A stretch of 64,000 bases of DNA, from contig NXFV01002054.1 of assembly GCA_002803225.1 (NCBI GenBank), positions 1 to 64,000 on the forward strand, given 5' to 3'. Made by a program: the position numbers and the translations under genes. Origin of the DNA: Gamarada debralockiae (Eukaryota > Ascomycota > Leotiomycetes > Helotiales > Hyphodiscaceae). The notes beneath the pieces are model-generated. The model saw only the letters and a program-made list of their open reading frames with translations. It was not told where the DNA came from and did not search any database. This document shows positions 1 through 12,209 of the stretch, in pieces. Every line of letters starts with the position of its first letter. Positions within the stretch are counted from its first letter, which is position 1.

Positions 1-769
1 GCTGGACGCAGCGCACTAGCCGTATAGCGCGCTATGATACCAGTGCTCGATATCCCGGATTTCCAATGTCCAGGACAACGAAGGAGCAAGCATATAAAGC
101 AATTACTGCGGTAGACTTGACGCATCGACGCGCGAAGGGCCGATTGCACTAGCGCGCCCTCTAGATATATCAGGTCGTGTACTCGTAGAACCTTTTCCTT
201 CTCTCCTTAGCTTAGTATTTTTGTACAATACAGTACCTTCTGCGTAGAGTCTTCAAATACGGGAGACTCCATTGCGTAGAGCTGTCACATTTATAGCCCT
301 TTATATATATCCTTTTTCGATCTATAGCTTTCTCAATATATCTCAAAAGCTAGGGGTATGTCAGTTTCTGTGGAGATGGTTTATCGCTTAGGCTTAGCTT
401 TGTTAACTATTTCTTGGGTTCTAGTAACCCTACGAGTCTTCCCTCCTAAGTTATCAATCAATACATGATTTTGCCTCATATTATCGTCTGATTCGTCACC
501 ATCTTCTACTTTGAGAGATCGGCAACAAGGAAAATAGAACTGTCAATTATGACGTTGTGAAACATAAGAGGTTGGTTCCAAACACTTGTAGATTGGCTGC
601 TCAATAGGGACAAGGAATTGTGCAACAGCCAAAGACGAAATATGTATATCGATTGCAACTACAGTATGTCCAACGCATACCCAGGAGATGCTTTATCTCC
701 TAAATGCAATGCAATCTCACTAAACACTAGCGATTCGAAATGAAACGCCACCCAGGGTACCTCTAACGT
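1..769. other. Left-edge intergenic DNA, no gene seen
   Basis: I see no open frame with family resemblance here on either strand. The DNA is moderately AT-rich with short runs of TATA and ATATAT. It lies 3' of the minus-strand MFS transporter, so part of it may be that gene's terminator region. A neighbouring gene outside the window may also own part of it. Confidence 0.5.
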
Positions 770-853
770 CATTCTTCGTCAATCATTCTTCGTCAATCAT
801 TCTTCGTCAATCATTCTTCGTCAATCATTCTTCGTCAATCATTCTTCGTCAAT
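770..853. repeat. 14-bp minisatellite, six perfect copies
   Basis: The unit CATTCTTCGTCAAT is repeated six times head to tail without a mismatch. The array ends about 15 bp beyond the stop codon of the minus-strand MFS transporter, so it probably lies in that gene's 3' untranslated region. Perfect copies imply recent expansion, and copy number probably varies between strains (inference). Confidence 0.95.
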
Positions 854-867
854 GGCCATCGCACCAT

Positions 868-2767
868 CTAGACCTTCTCATCCAACTCTTTCTGACTAGT
901 AGCCCCCTCCATCCTTTCCCTCTCCTCCCTCTCCCTCACCAATTTCTCCTGCTCGTTCTCCTTCCTCTCCTTCAAAAACTGACAAAACGTACTGCGCTCT
1001 CTAATAACACCCCCCTTCCATAAGAACACAAACGGAATGACGCACATCCCCAAACTCAAGAATCCCAAAAGACTACTCGCCCACGCAACACCGAGATTGT
1101 CATACATAGGAGTCGCAGCAAATGGTAATACTGCACCAGCTAAACTTCGACAGCAAGAGGACGCAGCCATTGCTGATGCAGCGAAGATTTCGTAGGCGTC
1201 AGTCAAGTAGTTGAGCAGTGCCATGAAGATAAGGATGAAGCCCATCCCAAACGGTATGCCAGCGAGCATAGGGACCCAGAAAGGTATTGATTCGCGGGCT
1301 GTCCAGCCGAGCCAGAAGAGCGCAATCACATACAGCGGACCACCGAGACAAGCGAGTGGGAGGCGGCGAGATTCTTCTTTTTGAGTCCAGGATTTATTGC
1401 TTGCTTGCGCTTTCCTCAAAATACTATCGTAGTAAAGGAATACTCCAATAGCAGTAACAGCCCCGGCTCCGATGGGCAAGAACATGAGGCCTGACACGCC
1501 GGGAGATTGTTTGTAGATACCATGGAAGATTATAGGGTAGGCTTCGAAGTACATGTAGAAGATTGCGTACGCGACAGACTGGTAGATGCAGGTGGCGAGT
1601 ACGATAAGCTCGAAGCAGAGCATGCGCAAAGGACGAGTGAGTGTGACAGTTGCCATTTGCTTGAAACCCTTCTTCTCGAGCTCCATTGGGGCGAAAACGT
1701 GAGGATCGTTAGTTGATTTGCGGAGTTTGCATGCACGGCGAGTGAGGAGGACGGGGCCGTAGGTTTCGGGGAGGAAGAGGAGGGGCGGCCAGGTTGCGCC
1801 TGCGAAGATGAGACCGATCCAGAATGTCCATCTCCAACCAAGAGCGGGCGATATGAAGCCTGATATTAGAGGTGCGATGAGGGGTCCCACACAAGTGCCC
1901 TTAGAAAACGATTAGTTTTGAAGGATTGAGGTGATGATGGTCACTTACGCCAATGTACACGGCCATGGCCCGTCCTCTCGTTACGGGATTATCGTACAGA
2001 TCCGCATATACACCTCCAACCACAGAAATTGGACTACTAGCACTGACTCCAGTAAGAAATCTGAATAACAAGAGTCCACCCCATGTCGGCGCCAAAGCAC
2101 ACGCCATTGTGAAGATTGTGAAAGCGAAAAAAGTCGACATCATGATTATTTGTCTTCCGTACGCTTCTGATAGAGGCCCGAATAACAGAGGTCCAACGAC
2201 GTAACCGACCAGGTATATTGATATGGGCAAAATCTCAGCGGCGGACGAGGCGATGTGGAAGTGGGCGCTAATGAATGGGATTGCGTTCGAAGGAAGGGAA
2301 GATCCCATTGTGCTATTGACGACCACTAGCATTCCTATTAGCACTATCGCAGCTTTCCTTTTCTGCAATCAAGGGTTAGCCGAAGAGCATTTTGAGAGAG
2401 GAGTTTGACGTACATTTGACCAGTTATAGGGATTGGCGGGATCTCCATTCTTCCAGTGTATGATCTTCTCGGGGGGTGAGACACTTGACACAACCGAATT
2501 TGGTGATGATATACAGTTGTCCTCTGCCTCGGCTTCATATCGATCCTTTGCATCGGCATTATCTGTCCCAGAAATTATTCGCGATAGTTTATTCTGATGT
2601 TCTGCCTTGTTGTCGGTTGTACCGAGATCTCGGCAATTGAACTCACGGATTGGTCGACGTGCTTCTTCGATCAGCCCTGCATCACTGGCTTCCTGCTCTC
2701 TTAGTGGATTCATCTTCTTCATGAAAGGAGCCATATTTTCAAAGCTCTTCATATATAACAAAAACAA
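868..2767 (-). CDS. MFS multidrug/polyamine-type transporter (DHA1 family)
   Basis: A predicted plasma-membrane proton antiporter of the DHA1 drug/polyamine group. Three exons are inferred: 2767-2414, 2362-1949 and 1899-868, giving 599 aa from the first Met. The last acceptor reads AAG. A hydrophilic N-terminal tail of about 110 residues ends in the family signature NPYNWSN, followed by KRKAAIV and the first membrane helix. The loop GPLSEAYGRQ is MFS motif A, and the helix-5 region carries GTCVGPLIAPLISG. A second hydrophobic bundle and a charged, Glu/Arg-rich cytoplasmic tail follow. Length and order fit fungal Flr1/Tpo1-like carriers. The substrate cannot be told from sequence. The start is uncertain because Met codons 5, 11 and 14 are also in frame. 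A minisatellite follows the stop. Confidence 0.9.
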
Positions 2768-3338
2768 CTGAAGGCCATTGAATCGGCATAATAAGTGACG
2801 AAGAGAAGAAGTGGATTTAAGAGATACCCTCCTTTGCTCTGTGCCCCAAGGCTAAGAAAAGGGGTCCCAAGTACGTCCAAATCGTCGATCTTGACATGAA
2901 AGTAAAGATGTTGATTGGCTTGGCGGCATTCGACAGTATGCATGATGCCGATTGAACCGTAAAATGATGGGGCTGATTAGTTGCCTCTTTTGAAGCTCGT
3001 AGGTGGCTGATGACTTGGATGGGCTCAACACCAACAGTTGGAAATGTCATCATCAAATTGAACGTATCCCATTTGGAGGTCCTCATGCAATAGAAAGCCA
3101 TGATACTGCCAGATGAAGCGCGCACGCAAAGCTTCCGAAGAACTCTCGGTGAAGCGGGTCGTGCCGACATCGGGGTCCCTCAGTACTGTGAAGCCTGGTC
3201 TCATTGTCCATTCAGGGGGAGTATCTTGTAAATATTCGAGCGGTATCGTCGGGATTGGCTCATTCCTTCACGTTGTATCCCCTCCATGTTGAAGCCCTTG
3301 GACAGCTAGCAGTGTTGGGTATCTTTGCATTTTCGAGT
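2768..3338. other. Intergenic between MFS transporter and prefoldin
   Basis: This is 5' flank of the MFS gene and 3' flank of prefoldin, both on the minus strand. Short open frames occur but none resembles a family. No repeat or RNA gene was recognised. Confidence 0.5.
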
Positions 3339-3944
3339 CTACGTCTCCAGATTGATACTCCGCCCAAATCGCGCATATAATTCGACCTTCAATTGTGTCA
3401 TTTCCTCCCTGATGGTGCTGAGCTTCTCTTCCACCGCTGCTACTTCCTCCTCAATCTTTTCTGTCGATGTCGAGAGCATTTCTTGGACTTCGGGTAGTGG
3501 TAACAAGATGAAGGAATCGCCGATTTTGTATCTAAGGCAAGTCAGTCTCCACAATGTAGAGTGTATCTGGGTGAAGGTTTACGTACGGGATCTTGTCCTC
3601 CTCGTCTGCAAGCTCCAATTCGTTCGATACATCGTCGAGGTCTTCTTTCTCCTTCTGCAACACAGCATCTTGTCAGTTCAGTGCGCACTGGGCTGGCATG
3701 GCTGGCATGACTAACATGCTTTGACTTCAATTCATCCTCCAGTGCAATCTCGCGTTGATGCAGTCGACTGAACTTGTTGATCTTGTCCTGGTCTTCTCTG
3801 CGAACCTCGACCTCATCACCGCCAGTGGCAGCCTCGTCTTCTTTCGAAAGCTGTTGATCTGTGTCAGCTCCCGCTGATCCTACTCTGATATCAGGCTCTC
3901 TAAGAACTTACCATTCGACGTTGCATGATGGGTAAGCTTGCCAT
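3339..3944 (-). CDS. Prefoldin subunit 4
   Basis: Beta-type prefoldin subunit of the cytosolic hexameric chaperone that passes nascent actin and tubulin to the CCT chaperonin (homologue of yeast Gim3 and human PFDN4). Four exons with consistent phase are inferred: 3944-3912, 3850-3716, 3654-3587 and 3531-3339, giving 142 aa, close to the family's usual length. Two long charged helices, one carrying DQDKINKFSRLH and one EKIEEEVAAVEEKLSTI, flank the beta-hairpin around YKIGDSFILLPLPEVQ. That is the subunit-4 pattern of coiled coil, hairpin, coiled coil. The first exon is only 11 codons, so a naive frame search recovers only the C-terminal 64 residues. It is transcribed divergently from the GABA-type permease, with about 1 kb between the starts. 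Confidence 0.9.
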
Positions 3945-4954
3945 TTTTGTGTGGCTTTTCGTGTTTGTTTTTCAGGTCTCGCGACTTTAAGCTCGGCGAG
4001 GCTGTCGACTTTTGTGGATGCTTTGCTTCGCTGCCTCAGGCTGCAACTCTTTCCGTCCCAAGCAGTGGAGAGGTCCCCATCTCATCCCTTTCGACGACAT
4101 CTTTGTTTCACAATATTCTCAGCATATAAAGCCGAGATACCATCATGCAATGAACATCTTTCACAGAGCTTCTTTTCCTTCACATTGCCCATTTCTTGCA
4201 TCCTCGGCCGTGGCTCGCCAATCCCGTACGATCATTGCGGGCCATTTTGCTATGGTCTTACTCCGCTATCAGTGCCATTTCTTGCGTATCGACACCCCCA
4301 AACCTCTGGGCGACGTCTAGAATGAACCAATGGATAGGATTTGTATGGCTATATCACATAGGATCTAAGCAAGTGCTGCTTCATGATAAGGTTACTAGAC
4401 GACTCGAGCGTCTAATTTTATATACCATTGGTCTTTTGCACTTCTATTTAAGACTGGTGTCCTCTTTCTGCTCTTCCTTTGGACCACAAGAATCATATCC
4501 GGTAATCTCTCCAAAGACCGTTTCCTGTGCATGCTTGGGACAGGAACCATGAACTTTCACCTCCAGTCGGTGGCGTCATTCAGACCTCTGGTTACTTTTC
4601 CCTCTTTGGTCATTCGCTTGACCACCCAGTGAAGTGGAGATGAAGCTTCCTTTGCCCGCATCCATCCCTGCTTACAACCATGCAATCAACGTTTGGTTAT
4701 CGAGTTGCAGATTCCTTATCATCCCTATCTGCAGTTTCCTACTACGAGCGCCCAATGAAATGTCAGAATACTTAAGTCTGGGAAGGCGATAGCTTGATGG
4801 AACCTCCGAGCGGGGGAGAACACGGCTCATCTTGATTAGTATTTGACAAACTTTGCCCTTTGCCCTGTGAATTTCTATCTCGCGATCAACCCTTCTTAAC
4901 TTCATATTTTTGCCTCCAATCCCCTATCCCGATTATTTGAAATTGCAATCCATC
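3945..4954. promoter_or_regulatory. Shared divergent upstream region
   Basis: About 1 kb separates the start codons of prefoldin subunit 4 (-) and the amino-acid permease (+). It should hold both promoters. Overlapping open frames exist between 3938 and 4552 but look like chance frames. No specific binding site is claimed. Confidence 0.4.
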
Positions 4955-7014
4955 ATGGCCTCAAAGCCAGCAATGCAGACGGGCGCCGCAATGCATCCCG
5001 ATTTGGAGAAGACTGTTAGCAGACATTCGCATTCAAATATTCCAGATGAAGCTCTCATGGCCAGCGATGCTGATGCCGAGCTCCTTGGTTAATCTTTTAC
5101 ATCACTCGCGTTTCAATGCTTTGCTAACAACCTCCCCAGCCAGGCTCGGATACAAGCAAGAGCTTCGGCGCAACTTTACCATGATCGAAGTCTTCGGTAT
5201 TGCCTTCAGTATCATGGGTCTCCTCCCCTCAATCGCATCGACTCTCTCCTTCTCAATCCCTGCTGGGCCTGTCGGCATGGTCTGGGGTTGGTTCTTGGCA
5301 TCTATGTTCATCTTCGTGGTCGGTGTCGCTATGGCGGATCTTGGTTCTGCAATGCCTACATCTGGAGGTCTATACTGGTGGTCAGGAACGCTCTCGATCA
5401 GTCGCATATTACACCGTGCTAATTGCACTAGGACACATTACTTTGCCTCGCCAAAGACCCGCAATGCTCTCAGCTTCTTGGTTGGATACTCGAATACCCT
5501 GGGCTTGGTTGGAGGACTTTGCAGTATCGACTACGGATTCTCGTTGATGTTCTGTTCAGTGTAAGCCAGTTGCCCCACTTTTAGGCCATCGCTGATAACA
5601 ATAGCATTGTCATTGCACGTGATGGTAACTGGACACCCTCAAACGGTGTGGTCTACGCAGTCTTCCTCGCCTGTGTGATCTGCCATGGAATCCTAGCTTC
5701 AACTCTCCAAAAAGTGATGGGCAAACTTCAGACAGTTTTTGTCGCAATGAACCTGATGCTCGTAAGCAAATTCTCGGAGCCATTAATTCCCGATTCCGTG
5801 TCAGTTCGCGAGTTCTACTCCCGAACTTTGCTCTGAAAGGGATGTCTTTCGAGCAGAATGTTGTCTCAGAACTCCTGAAGCCTCTCTTGGCTCCGTCCCT
5901 CTTTCCATATCCAGCAAATGCTGACTCTGAGATTCTGAAGATCCTTGCAACTATTATCGCATTGCCCGTTGGCAAGCATCTCTCATCTGAACGCAACGAC
6001 GCCCGCTATATCTTTGCGCAGACCGAGAATCTCACCACCTGGCCAACCGGATGGGCATTTATGCTCGCCTGGCTCTCACCCATCTGGACAATCGGCGGAT
6101 TTGATTCTTGCGTCCACATGTCTGAAGAAGCAGCCAACGCTGCAAAAGCTGTCCCTTACGGTATCATGATGGCCATCGGCTCATGCTGGATTCTCGGCTT
6201 CATTATCATGATCGTGATCGCCGCGACCATAAATCCCGATCTTGAAGCCGTCCTCGGCTCGTCTTTCGGCCAACCCATGGCGCAAATCTACTACGATGCA
6301 GTTGGCAAGAAAGGCACTCTCGCTCTCATGTCCCTGCTCTTCATCGTCCAATTTCTCATGGGCCTCTCCATTCTCGTCGCTGTATCCCGCCAATCTTGGG
6401 CCTTCTCTCGCGACGGAGCCCTGCCTTTCTCCTCCTTTTTCCGCCCTATCTCAAAGCGGTTTGGTTACATCCCGCTCCGTGCAATCTGGGGTTGTGTCTT
6501 CCTTGCCGTTATTCTAGGTCTCCTCTGCCTCATTGCCCCAGCTGCAGCAGCCGCCCTGTTCTCTCTCGCAGTAGCAGGCAACAACCTTGCGTGGGGCACG
6601 CCTATCCTCTGCCGTCTGATCTGGGGTCAGGACAAATTCGTACCCGGTCCCTTCTACACCGGTGACCGCCTTTCCCGACCCATCGCTTGGGTAGCAATCA
6701 TCTTCCTCGTCTTCGGAATCACGCTGGCTATGTTCCCAGACGGTGGACCGAACCCCACCCCTCAAACCATGAACTATACGGTGGTCATCAATTCTGCCGT
6801 TTGGGGCGGCGCTCTACTGTATTATTTCATTGATGCGAGGAAGTGGTTTACAGGACCGAAGATGACGATCGATGTCAGTGATATGACGGAGGAGCAGCAA
6901 CAGGTTCTTGAGGCTGAGGGAGTGGAAGTTGTTGGCGCGGCGGGTGGAGACGAGAAACAGAGCCATCCGCCCCCGGCGTATCAGAAGAATGATGGTGGGA
7001 TCGAGTCTGCTTAG
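4955..7014 (+). CDS. GABA/amino-acid permease (APC superfamily)
   Basis: A predicted 12-helix plasma-membrane permease of the fungal GABA/amino-acid/choline branch (Uga4-like). Exons inferred: 4955-5087, 5140-5380, 5432-5560, 5605-5761 and 5941-7014, giving about 577 aa. After a hydrophilic N-tail come RLGYKQELRR and NFTMIEVFGIAFSIMG, the first-helix region. Then come MPTSGGLYWWTHYFA across an intron, SFLVGYSNTLG, and the signature GGFDSCVHMSEEA before the central helices. The C-terminal end has YYFIDARKWFTGP, also typical. The last intron (179 bp, AAG acceptor) is the least certain junction. The substrate is inferred from family only. It is a paralogue of the minus-strand permease at 37.2-39.0 kb. 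Confidence 0.9.
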
Positions 7015-7397
7015 GCAAGCTACCCTGGATGGATGCTATAAAGGAGTGATACATGTATCATGTGTGAAGATTTAGGAGATCAATGAGATGGTTCGTGAAT
7101 GGAAACCTTCAGTTATTACATGCAATTATTCTCCCAGTCTTTCTCCTACAACTCTCATTCGTTCATGTCCACTCAGTCTCCTGCTCTTCCCACCCTGGTA
7201 TATCCATTCACAGCACCCATTAAGAGCATCCACCAGCTCCCCCCACTCTATAAATAGTCCCCTAGTTTTCTCCTTCTTTGCTACTTCTCCACCAACACAG
7301 AGCTTCTATCTCCACCCGCTTTCAAATCCTCTCGCATCTAGACATCACTACAAGATGTCGATCATTCTTTTGCCTCAATCAGAAACTCAATCAAGCG

Positions 7398-7792
7398 ATG
7401 TCTTTGTCCTGGGCGTCCTGGTTCTGGCTCTCCTCAAAAACAACTGAGCATGCAGAGAATACTGGCACTGCTGCACGCCGAGAGCTGATAGCTACGTCGA
7501 ACACGTACGTCCTTCTCCTCTCTCTCAACATCCTCTCCTCCTTATCCACCTCCTTCAATTCCTCAACAGTCCACGAAAGCTGACGAGATCATCAGTGCGA
7601 TCCGTGAACAAAGCCCTCTTGCACGAGTTAGGCGCAGACACGACGCGTAGGCTGTGCGGACAAAATGGGTGTAACGATTGTAGTGAGGAGCCATTCCTTA
7701 CAATGGACAATATTCGAAAGGAGATGAGGGAGAAGGCCGCCTTTGAGAAGTCCCAGAAAGGCTGGTGGGTCGCTTTGGGGCAGAAACGATGA
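7398..7792 (+). CDS. Small orphan protein (two exons)
   Basis: I do not recognise this protein. A Met at 7398 opens a frame that runs to a GTACGT donor at 7505. A 65-bp intron ends in AACAG at 7569, and the downstream exon 7570-7792 continues in phase, giving 109 aa. The N-terminus is Trp/Ser-rich (MSLSWASWFWLSS). The C-terminal half is basic and helical with a small cysteine cluster (CGQNGCNDC), and it ends KGWWVALGQKR. The in-frame splice, the pyrimidine-rich upstream leader and the position just after the permease support a real small gene. No signal peptide or known domain is obvious. Without homologues or transcripts it could be a chance model. Confidence 0.45.
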
Positions 7793-8523
7793 GAGGGATT
7801 GTGGGTTAGTCGATTCATCACTTGAGGGCAGCTTTGATTTGAACTACAGGACACTTTTTGTGGGATTTTGGAATAAAAGTTCGTTCACATTCTCTCTGGG
7901 TCCAGTAAGCTGAGGATGGTCCTGTATGAGGAGCACGACTTAGGCGCCCCTGAGCTTCTTGCAATTATGAAGCTCCCATAATTCGCAATATCCGCCATCA
8001 CCAAATCCAAAGCAATCACTATGTTTAGGAAACGGAGAAAACAAAAGCAAGTCAAGAAGCTCCTGTGGCTCTTGGTAGAAAACACATTGATCAGGTACTT
8101 GTTCAGTAAAAGCTGCTTAACCATCCAACTTGAACTATCTGCGATACCACTGTTGTCGAAGATGACTTACATGCCAACAGCTAGTTGCTAGAACACCCAA
8201 ATTTATGTGCGATAGTGAGATTCGTTTAGGGGTTGGGGAGGTCGTCAAAATCACCACCTTGATGGCGGCATCGGGATTTGGACTGGCCTTTGTAATTTCG
8301 TTCCAACCGGGCCGCAGTCCCGCATAAGATAAATAACTCTTCCCTCTCATTTGAAAATTATTTAAATCTTGAAAATCACACTAATAATATTAAACAAAAA
8401 CCTCCTCGGAATACATGCCGTTGGGAAACTCGCAGAGCAAACGTAACGCGCATTCAAAATCACATTCGACGTTTACCTCTCACATACAAAAGAATCCATA
8501 AAGAGATACTCAAAATACTCGAA
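7793..8523. other. Intergenic, nothing recognised
   Basis: Short frames on both strands show no family resemblance. The segment just before 8524 is A-rich and could be the leader of the following small membrane protein. Confidence 0.4.
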
Positions 8524-8937
8524 ATGTTTGAAATAGACACAAACATAATCGCAGAGGGATTCCACGCCGTCTTCGCCTGGATCACGGCGGCTCTTCCGCC
8601 TCGTCTGACGCCAGGACAATGCACACTGGAGTGCGTGACTGAAATGATTACGGCTTCAATTATAGCTTCAACTTTGGTATTATTCCTCTCATTCCACTTT
8701 CAGTGCAACTGGCATAGTATACGGTCGAGATATAAAGGATCGATGGAGGTTTTGGAGGTGCTGGTTGAAGTGGATGAGGACAAGCAACCGGAGGAGCTGA
8801 GAAAATTGCATAGAATATATGGAGTGAAGTTTGAGGATACTCCCAAAACGGAGGATTGTGATGAGGTTGTTATAAAGCATATTGGGCAGATCGATAAGCC
8901 AGGAAAAGGAGAGCTGAGATGGACGGCCAACAATTGA
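8524..8937 (+). CDS. Small single-pass membrane protein, unknown family
   Basis: Uninterrupted frame of 137 aa, not recognised. Residues about 44-60 (MITASIIASTLVLFLSFHF) form one strong membrane segment preceded by a short hydrophobic stretch with Pro and Cys. The rest is a hydrophilic, mixed-charge tail rich in Glu, Asp and Lys. The positive residues after the helix (HSIRSRYKG) suggest that the long tail is cytosolic by the positive-inside rule (inference). No signal-peptide cleavage pattern is clear. The gene lies alone between two intergenic gaps. A single open frame of this length with a plausible topology supports it, but homologues were not tested. Confidence 0.5.
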   Translation: MFEIDTNIIAEGFHAVFAWITAALPPRLTPGQCTLECVTEMITASIIASTLVLFLSFHFQCNWHSIRSRYKGSMEVLEVLVEVDEDKQPEELRKLHRIYGVKFEDTPKTEDCDEVVIKHIGQIDKPGKGELRWTANN

Positions 8938-9230
8938 AGGCGAGCTAGAGAGCTTCTTGGAAAGATTTGTCGACACAATTAATGTATTTAAGTACCGTTC
9001 GTCGAAGGCGCAAAAGTTATGGGCCTTCTTGAGGACAGAACTTCACATAAAGATAAATAAGTCTCTTTGCAAATTGTTTGAAAGAGCGAGTTTCGTTCAA
9101 ACAACGTCGCGGGCCGAAGCGAGGATCCAGGTTTGGCGAAACACAGCCTCACAGCCTTGCGCACTTCCCGATTACCTCCCTCCCTCTGAATGATGCGCCG
9201 GGCCAGTATTCAGACGGTATTGCTGTCGCC

Positions 9231-12209
9231 ATGAGTTTCGGCTTCTCCCTCGGAGACTTCTTCGCTGTAGGGCAGTTGGCGTGGAACGTCTACAAATCCT
9301 GTACGTTCTTAACTCCCAATGGACTTTGATGACCGCTGACTGTTATGATTGTGTGCAGGCAAAGGAGCAGGCGGTGCGTTCGAAGAGCTATCGCATGAAG
9401 GTACGCAAGTCGTGTACAGATTCAATTCCTTGCGCCTGTCCGAACTTGGTCAACTGATAAGCTCCTCATAGTTATTGCCTTGCACACCGCGATCAAAGAG
9501 CTCGAAGACGAAATCGAAAATCCCGACTCGATCCTCAATCGCACCGGCGCGGGAAAGAAGAGCGAGCTTGGAATACTGGTCAAGAATTGTACCGGCGTGC
9601 TCCAACAATTGAACAAGCTCATTACCAAATACAAATCCCTCGGGACCACCAGCAAACGAACATGGGACAGGCTGAGGTGGGGAGCGGAGAATCTGCAGGA
9701 CATTCGAGAGAAGCTGTTGACACATACATCGTCACTTACGTTATTTTTGACGACTCTGGGGACGGGTTCCCTGGGCCGTATTGAGAAGAAGCTCGATCAG
9801 TTGATCGAGGATGTGAGGGCGGGAAGGAAGCAGGAGACGGTTCTTACTTTCGCGATTGCAGATAACGATCCGGATGAGTCGGAAATGCAGTGGAGTGCAT
9901 TGAAGGGGGAACTCGTCGAAGAGGGATTCTCGAAGCTGGAGATTGAGGGACACAAACATTGGATCAAAGCGAAGTTGACGGAATTGATCGAGAATGGGGG
10001 CTTAGATGAGCAGCCTTTGCCGGAGAAAACTGGCCCGTCAACAGCTAAACAGGAGTCTACACAACCTCCATTGTATGTTGAGAAAGAGGAGGAGGAATTG
10101 GATACTTTGAAAGCGTCACCAACAGAGGAGCGCAAATCTCCTGACAAGTTCGATATTTCCATAACGAGCCCGACTGAAGCAGCAAATGAAACGACTGAGA
10201 AGAGAATAAATATATTTGGAGAATGGGAGAACATGAAACTACGAGTTCCAAGCACCGAGAAGGAGACGCCGCTACTCAGATCACTTGTTACGTCTGGACC
10301 TCCTAAAAGTGCCTCCAAATTCCAACCTACAGTGGAAGATGCTGAGGAAGAGGATCACGAGGCCCGACTGTTGATTGATGAAGTCATGCCAGGGAGGAAG
10401 CCCCAAGACTCAGTCAGTGCGAAACAGAATTTTGAGGATGAGCCCGTGGAAGAGCCCGTGGAAGAGCCCGAAGATGAGGAGGGGCAAGAGGAGGAGGATG
10501 GTTCTACCAAATCTAGCATCTCAGATGGTACAGACGATACATTTTTGGTCAGTGTTTTGCCTACAGATTCGATTTCACAAGTGGGATTGAACGAACCTTG
10601 GCCAGACTCGCGCAATAGAGATGGACCACCCTCACCAGCTACAAACCCGTTTTACAAGCATCCCGGCCAGCGAACCAGCCACGCCCAAAAGCAACCCACA
10701 AATGGAAGCTTCAGCCGGTTCTTAGAAACCGTCCACAATAATTCCTATTTGCGGGGACGTGCATCTCTTCCACGACCTTCAGGTCAAGCGGCTCGGAAGG
10801 ATCCTGTGAGGGAAGACCCTTATCTACCGCCTTCGGCTTCACGACCTAACCCAACGCCACGCCATGAATCTACTCTAAAACAGCCCTCGGGCTCTCGTCC
10901 TGCACCTGCACAAAACAGAGAGCGAGCGGATGATGGTAAATTCCCTCAGCCTGTTGATTATTCGACCGATAGTTGGAGTGATGAATCAGATCGTGAAGCG
11001 CCTCCCCCTCGAGGGCCATCGATAACTTCTATCCGCCGAAATATTTCTCCTCCTCTTCCCGATACACAATTTGTACCGACTCCTATGACATATAGGGGAG
11101 ATTATGATGGAGTGGAAGATGAGTATTACTACAGTCCATATCCAGTTCCTCTGTGGCCTCCTCCTACCAAGGATCCCTCCGTGGCTCGCACGTCCAAAGC
11201 CGAGAATGTACAAAGGGAAGAAGATGAGTTCTACTACCGTCGAGATCTTGCACCTCCAGAGCCTGTTACTTTTGCACCAAGGCCGAAGATGCCACCCAGA
11301 GAATCCTCCTCTCCTAGGGCGCGGATTTTCTATGACCCACCTAGTGGACATTTTGACATTAATCAGTACGGAAAAGGACCGGTAGCCACTTCTGATAGCA
11401 GGAATCAGACAGAAACGGACTTCAAATTCAAATTCTCCAACCCAGAAAGTATCTTCTCAGAATTCCTGCGAGGACAGTCTCCCGGAACAGACTGTTTTGA
11501 GGATATATTCAACCCTGTATCGGTGCCTTCCAAACCTCGAAATGCACCTCCACAAGAAACTTTTCCTCAACCTGAAGTGACAGTCGTGGAACGCCCACTT
11601 CGGCTGACCCTCGAGGAGCTGTTCAATGGGTGCCATAAAAAGATGAAAATCAAGAGAAAAGTTTTTGATGGGGTCACTGGTCGTTTCAAAACGGAAGAGA
11701 AATTCCTGGAGTGCGATATCAAACCAGGCCTCAGGAAGGACTCGAAGATTAAGTTCAGAGGTGTAGGAGACCAAGAAGAGGGCGGCCGGGCAGATTTACA
11801 TTTCATTGTTGAAGAAGTTAGTGAAAATTTTGAATCCCGTCCCAAGATCTAATTCAAATCAACGTCTTGATATACATTACTAACATCGATACCTCAATAG
11901 AAAGACCACGTCTTAACCAGAGACAAGGATGATCTATACTTGACAGTGGAACTATACCTCGTTGACTCTCTTTGCGGCTTCAAGCGAACGGTTACTACAA
12001 TCGACGGCCAAAAGATAGATATCGAAAAAGATGGACCCACAGAACCTGACAGTGAAGATACCTACCCAGGTTTGGGTATGCCGAACTCCAAGAAACCAAA
12101 CGAGCGAGGCAATTTTATAGTGAAATATAAGGTGCGATATCCACAGACTTTGAGCAAACGTCAGAAAGTCAAGATACGCCAAGTTCTCTACGACAATACG
12201 TCAGTCTGA
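9231..12209 (+). CDS. STAND-type N-terminal domain fused to Hsp40 (DnaJ) C-terminal domain
   Basis: Four exons inferred: 9231-9300, 9359-9400, 9472-11816 and 11901-12209, giving 921 aa. The first 120 or so residues begin MSFGFSLGDFFAVGQLAWNV, the helical module that opens many fungal NLR/STAND proteins. A long, disordered, acidic and Pro/Ser-rich middle follows, with a 12-bp in-frame repeat encoding EEPVEEPVEEPE near 10440-10470. The C-terminal 190 residues match the substrate-binding domains of class II Hsp40 (Sis1 type): RPLRLTLEELFNG, IKPGLRKDSKIKFRGVGDQ, LVDSLCGFKRTVTTIDG, then GLGMPNSKKPNERG and FIVKYKVRYP. I see neither a J-domain HPD motif nor a NACHT P-loop. The last intron splits the two beta-domains and hides the final one. 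The role is unknown; substrate or stress sensing linked to chaperones is inference. Confidence 0.8.
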
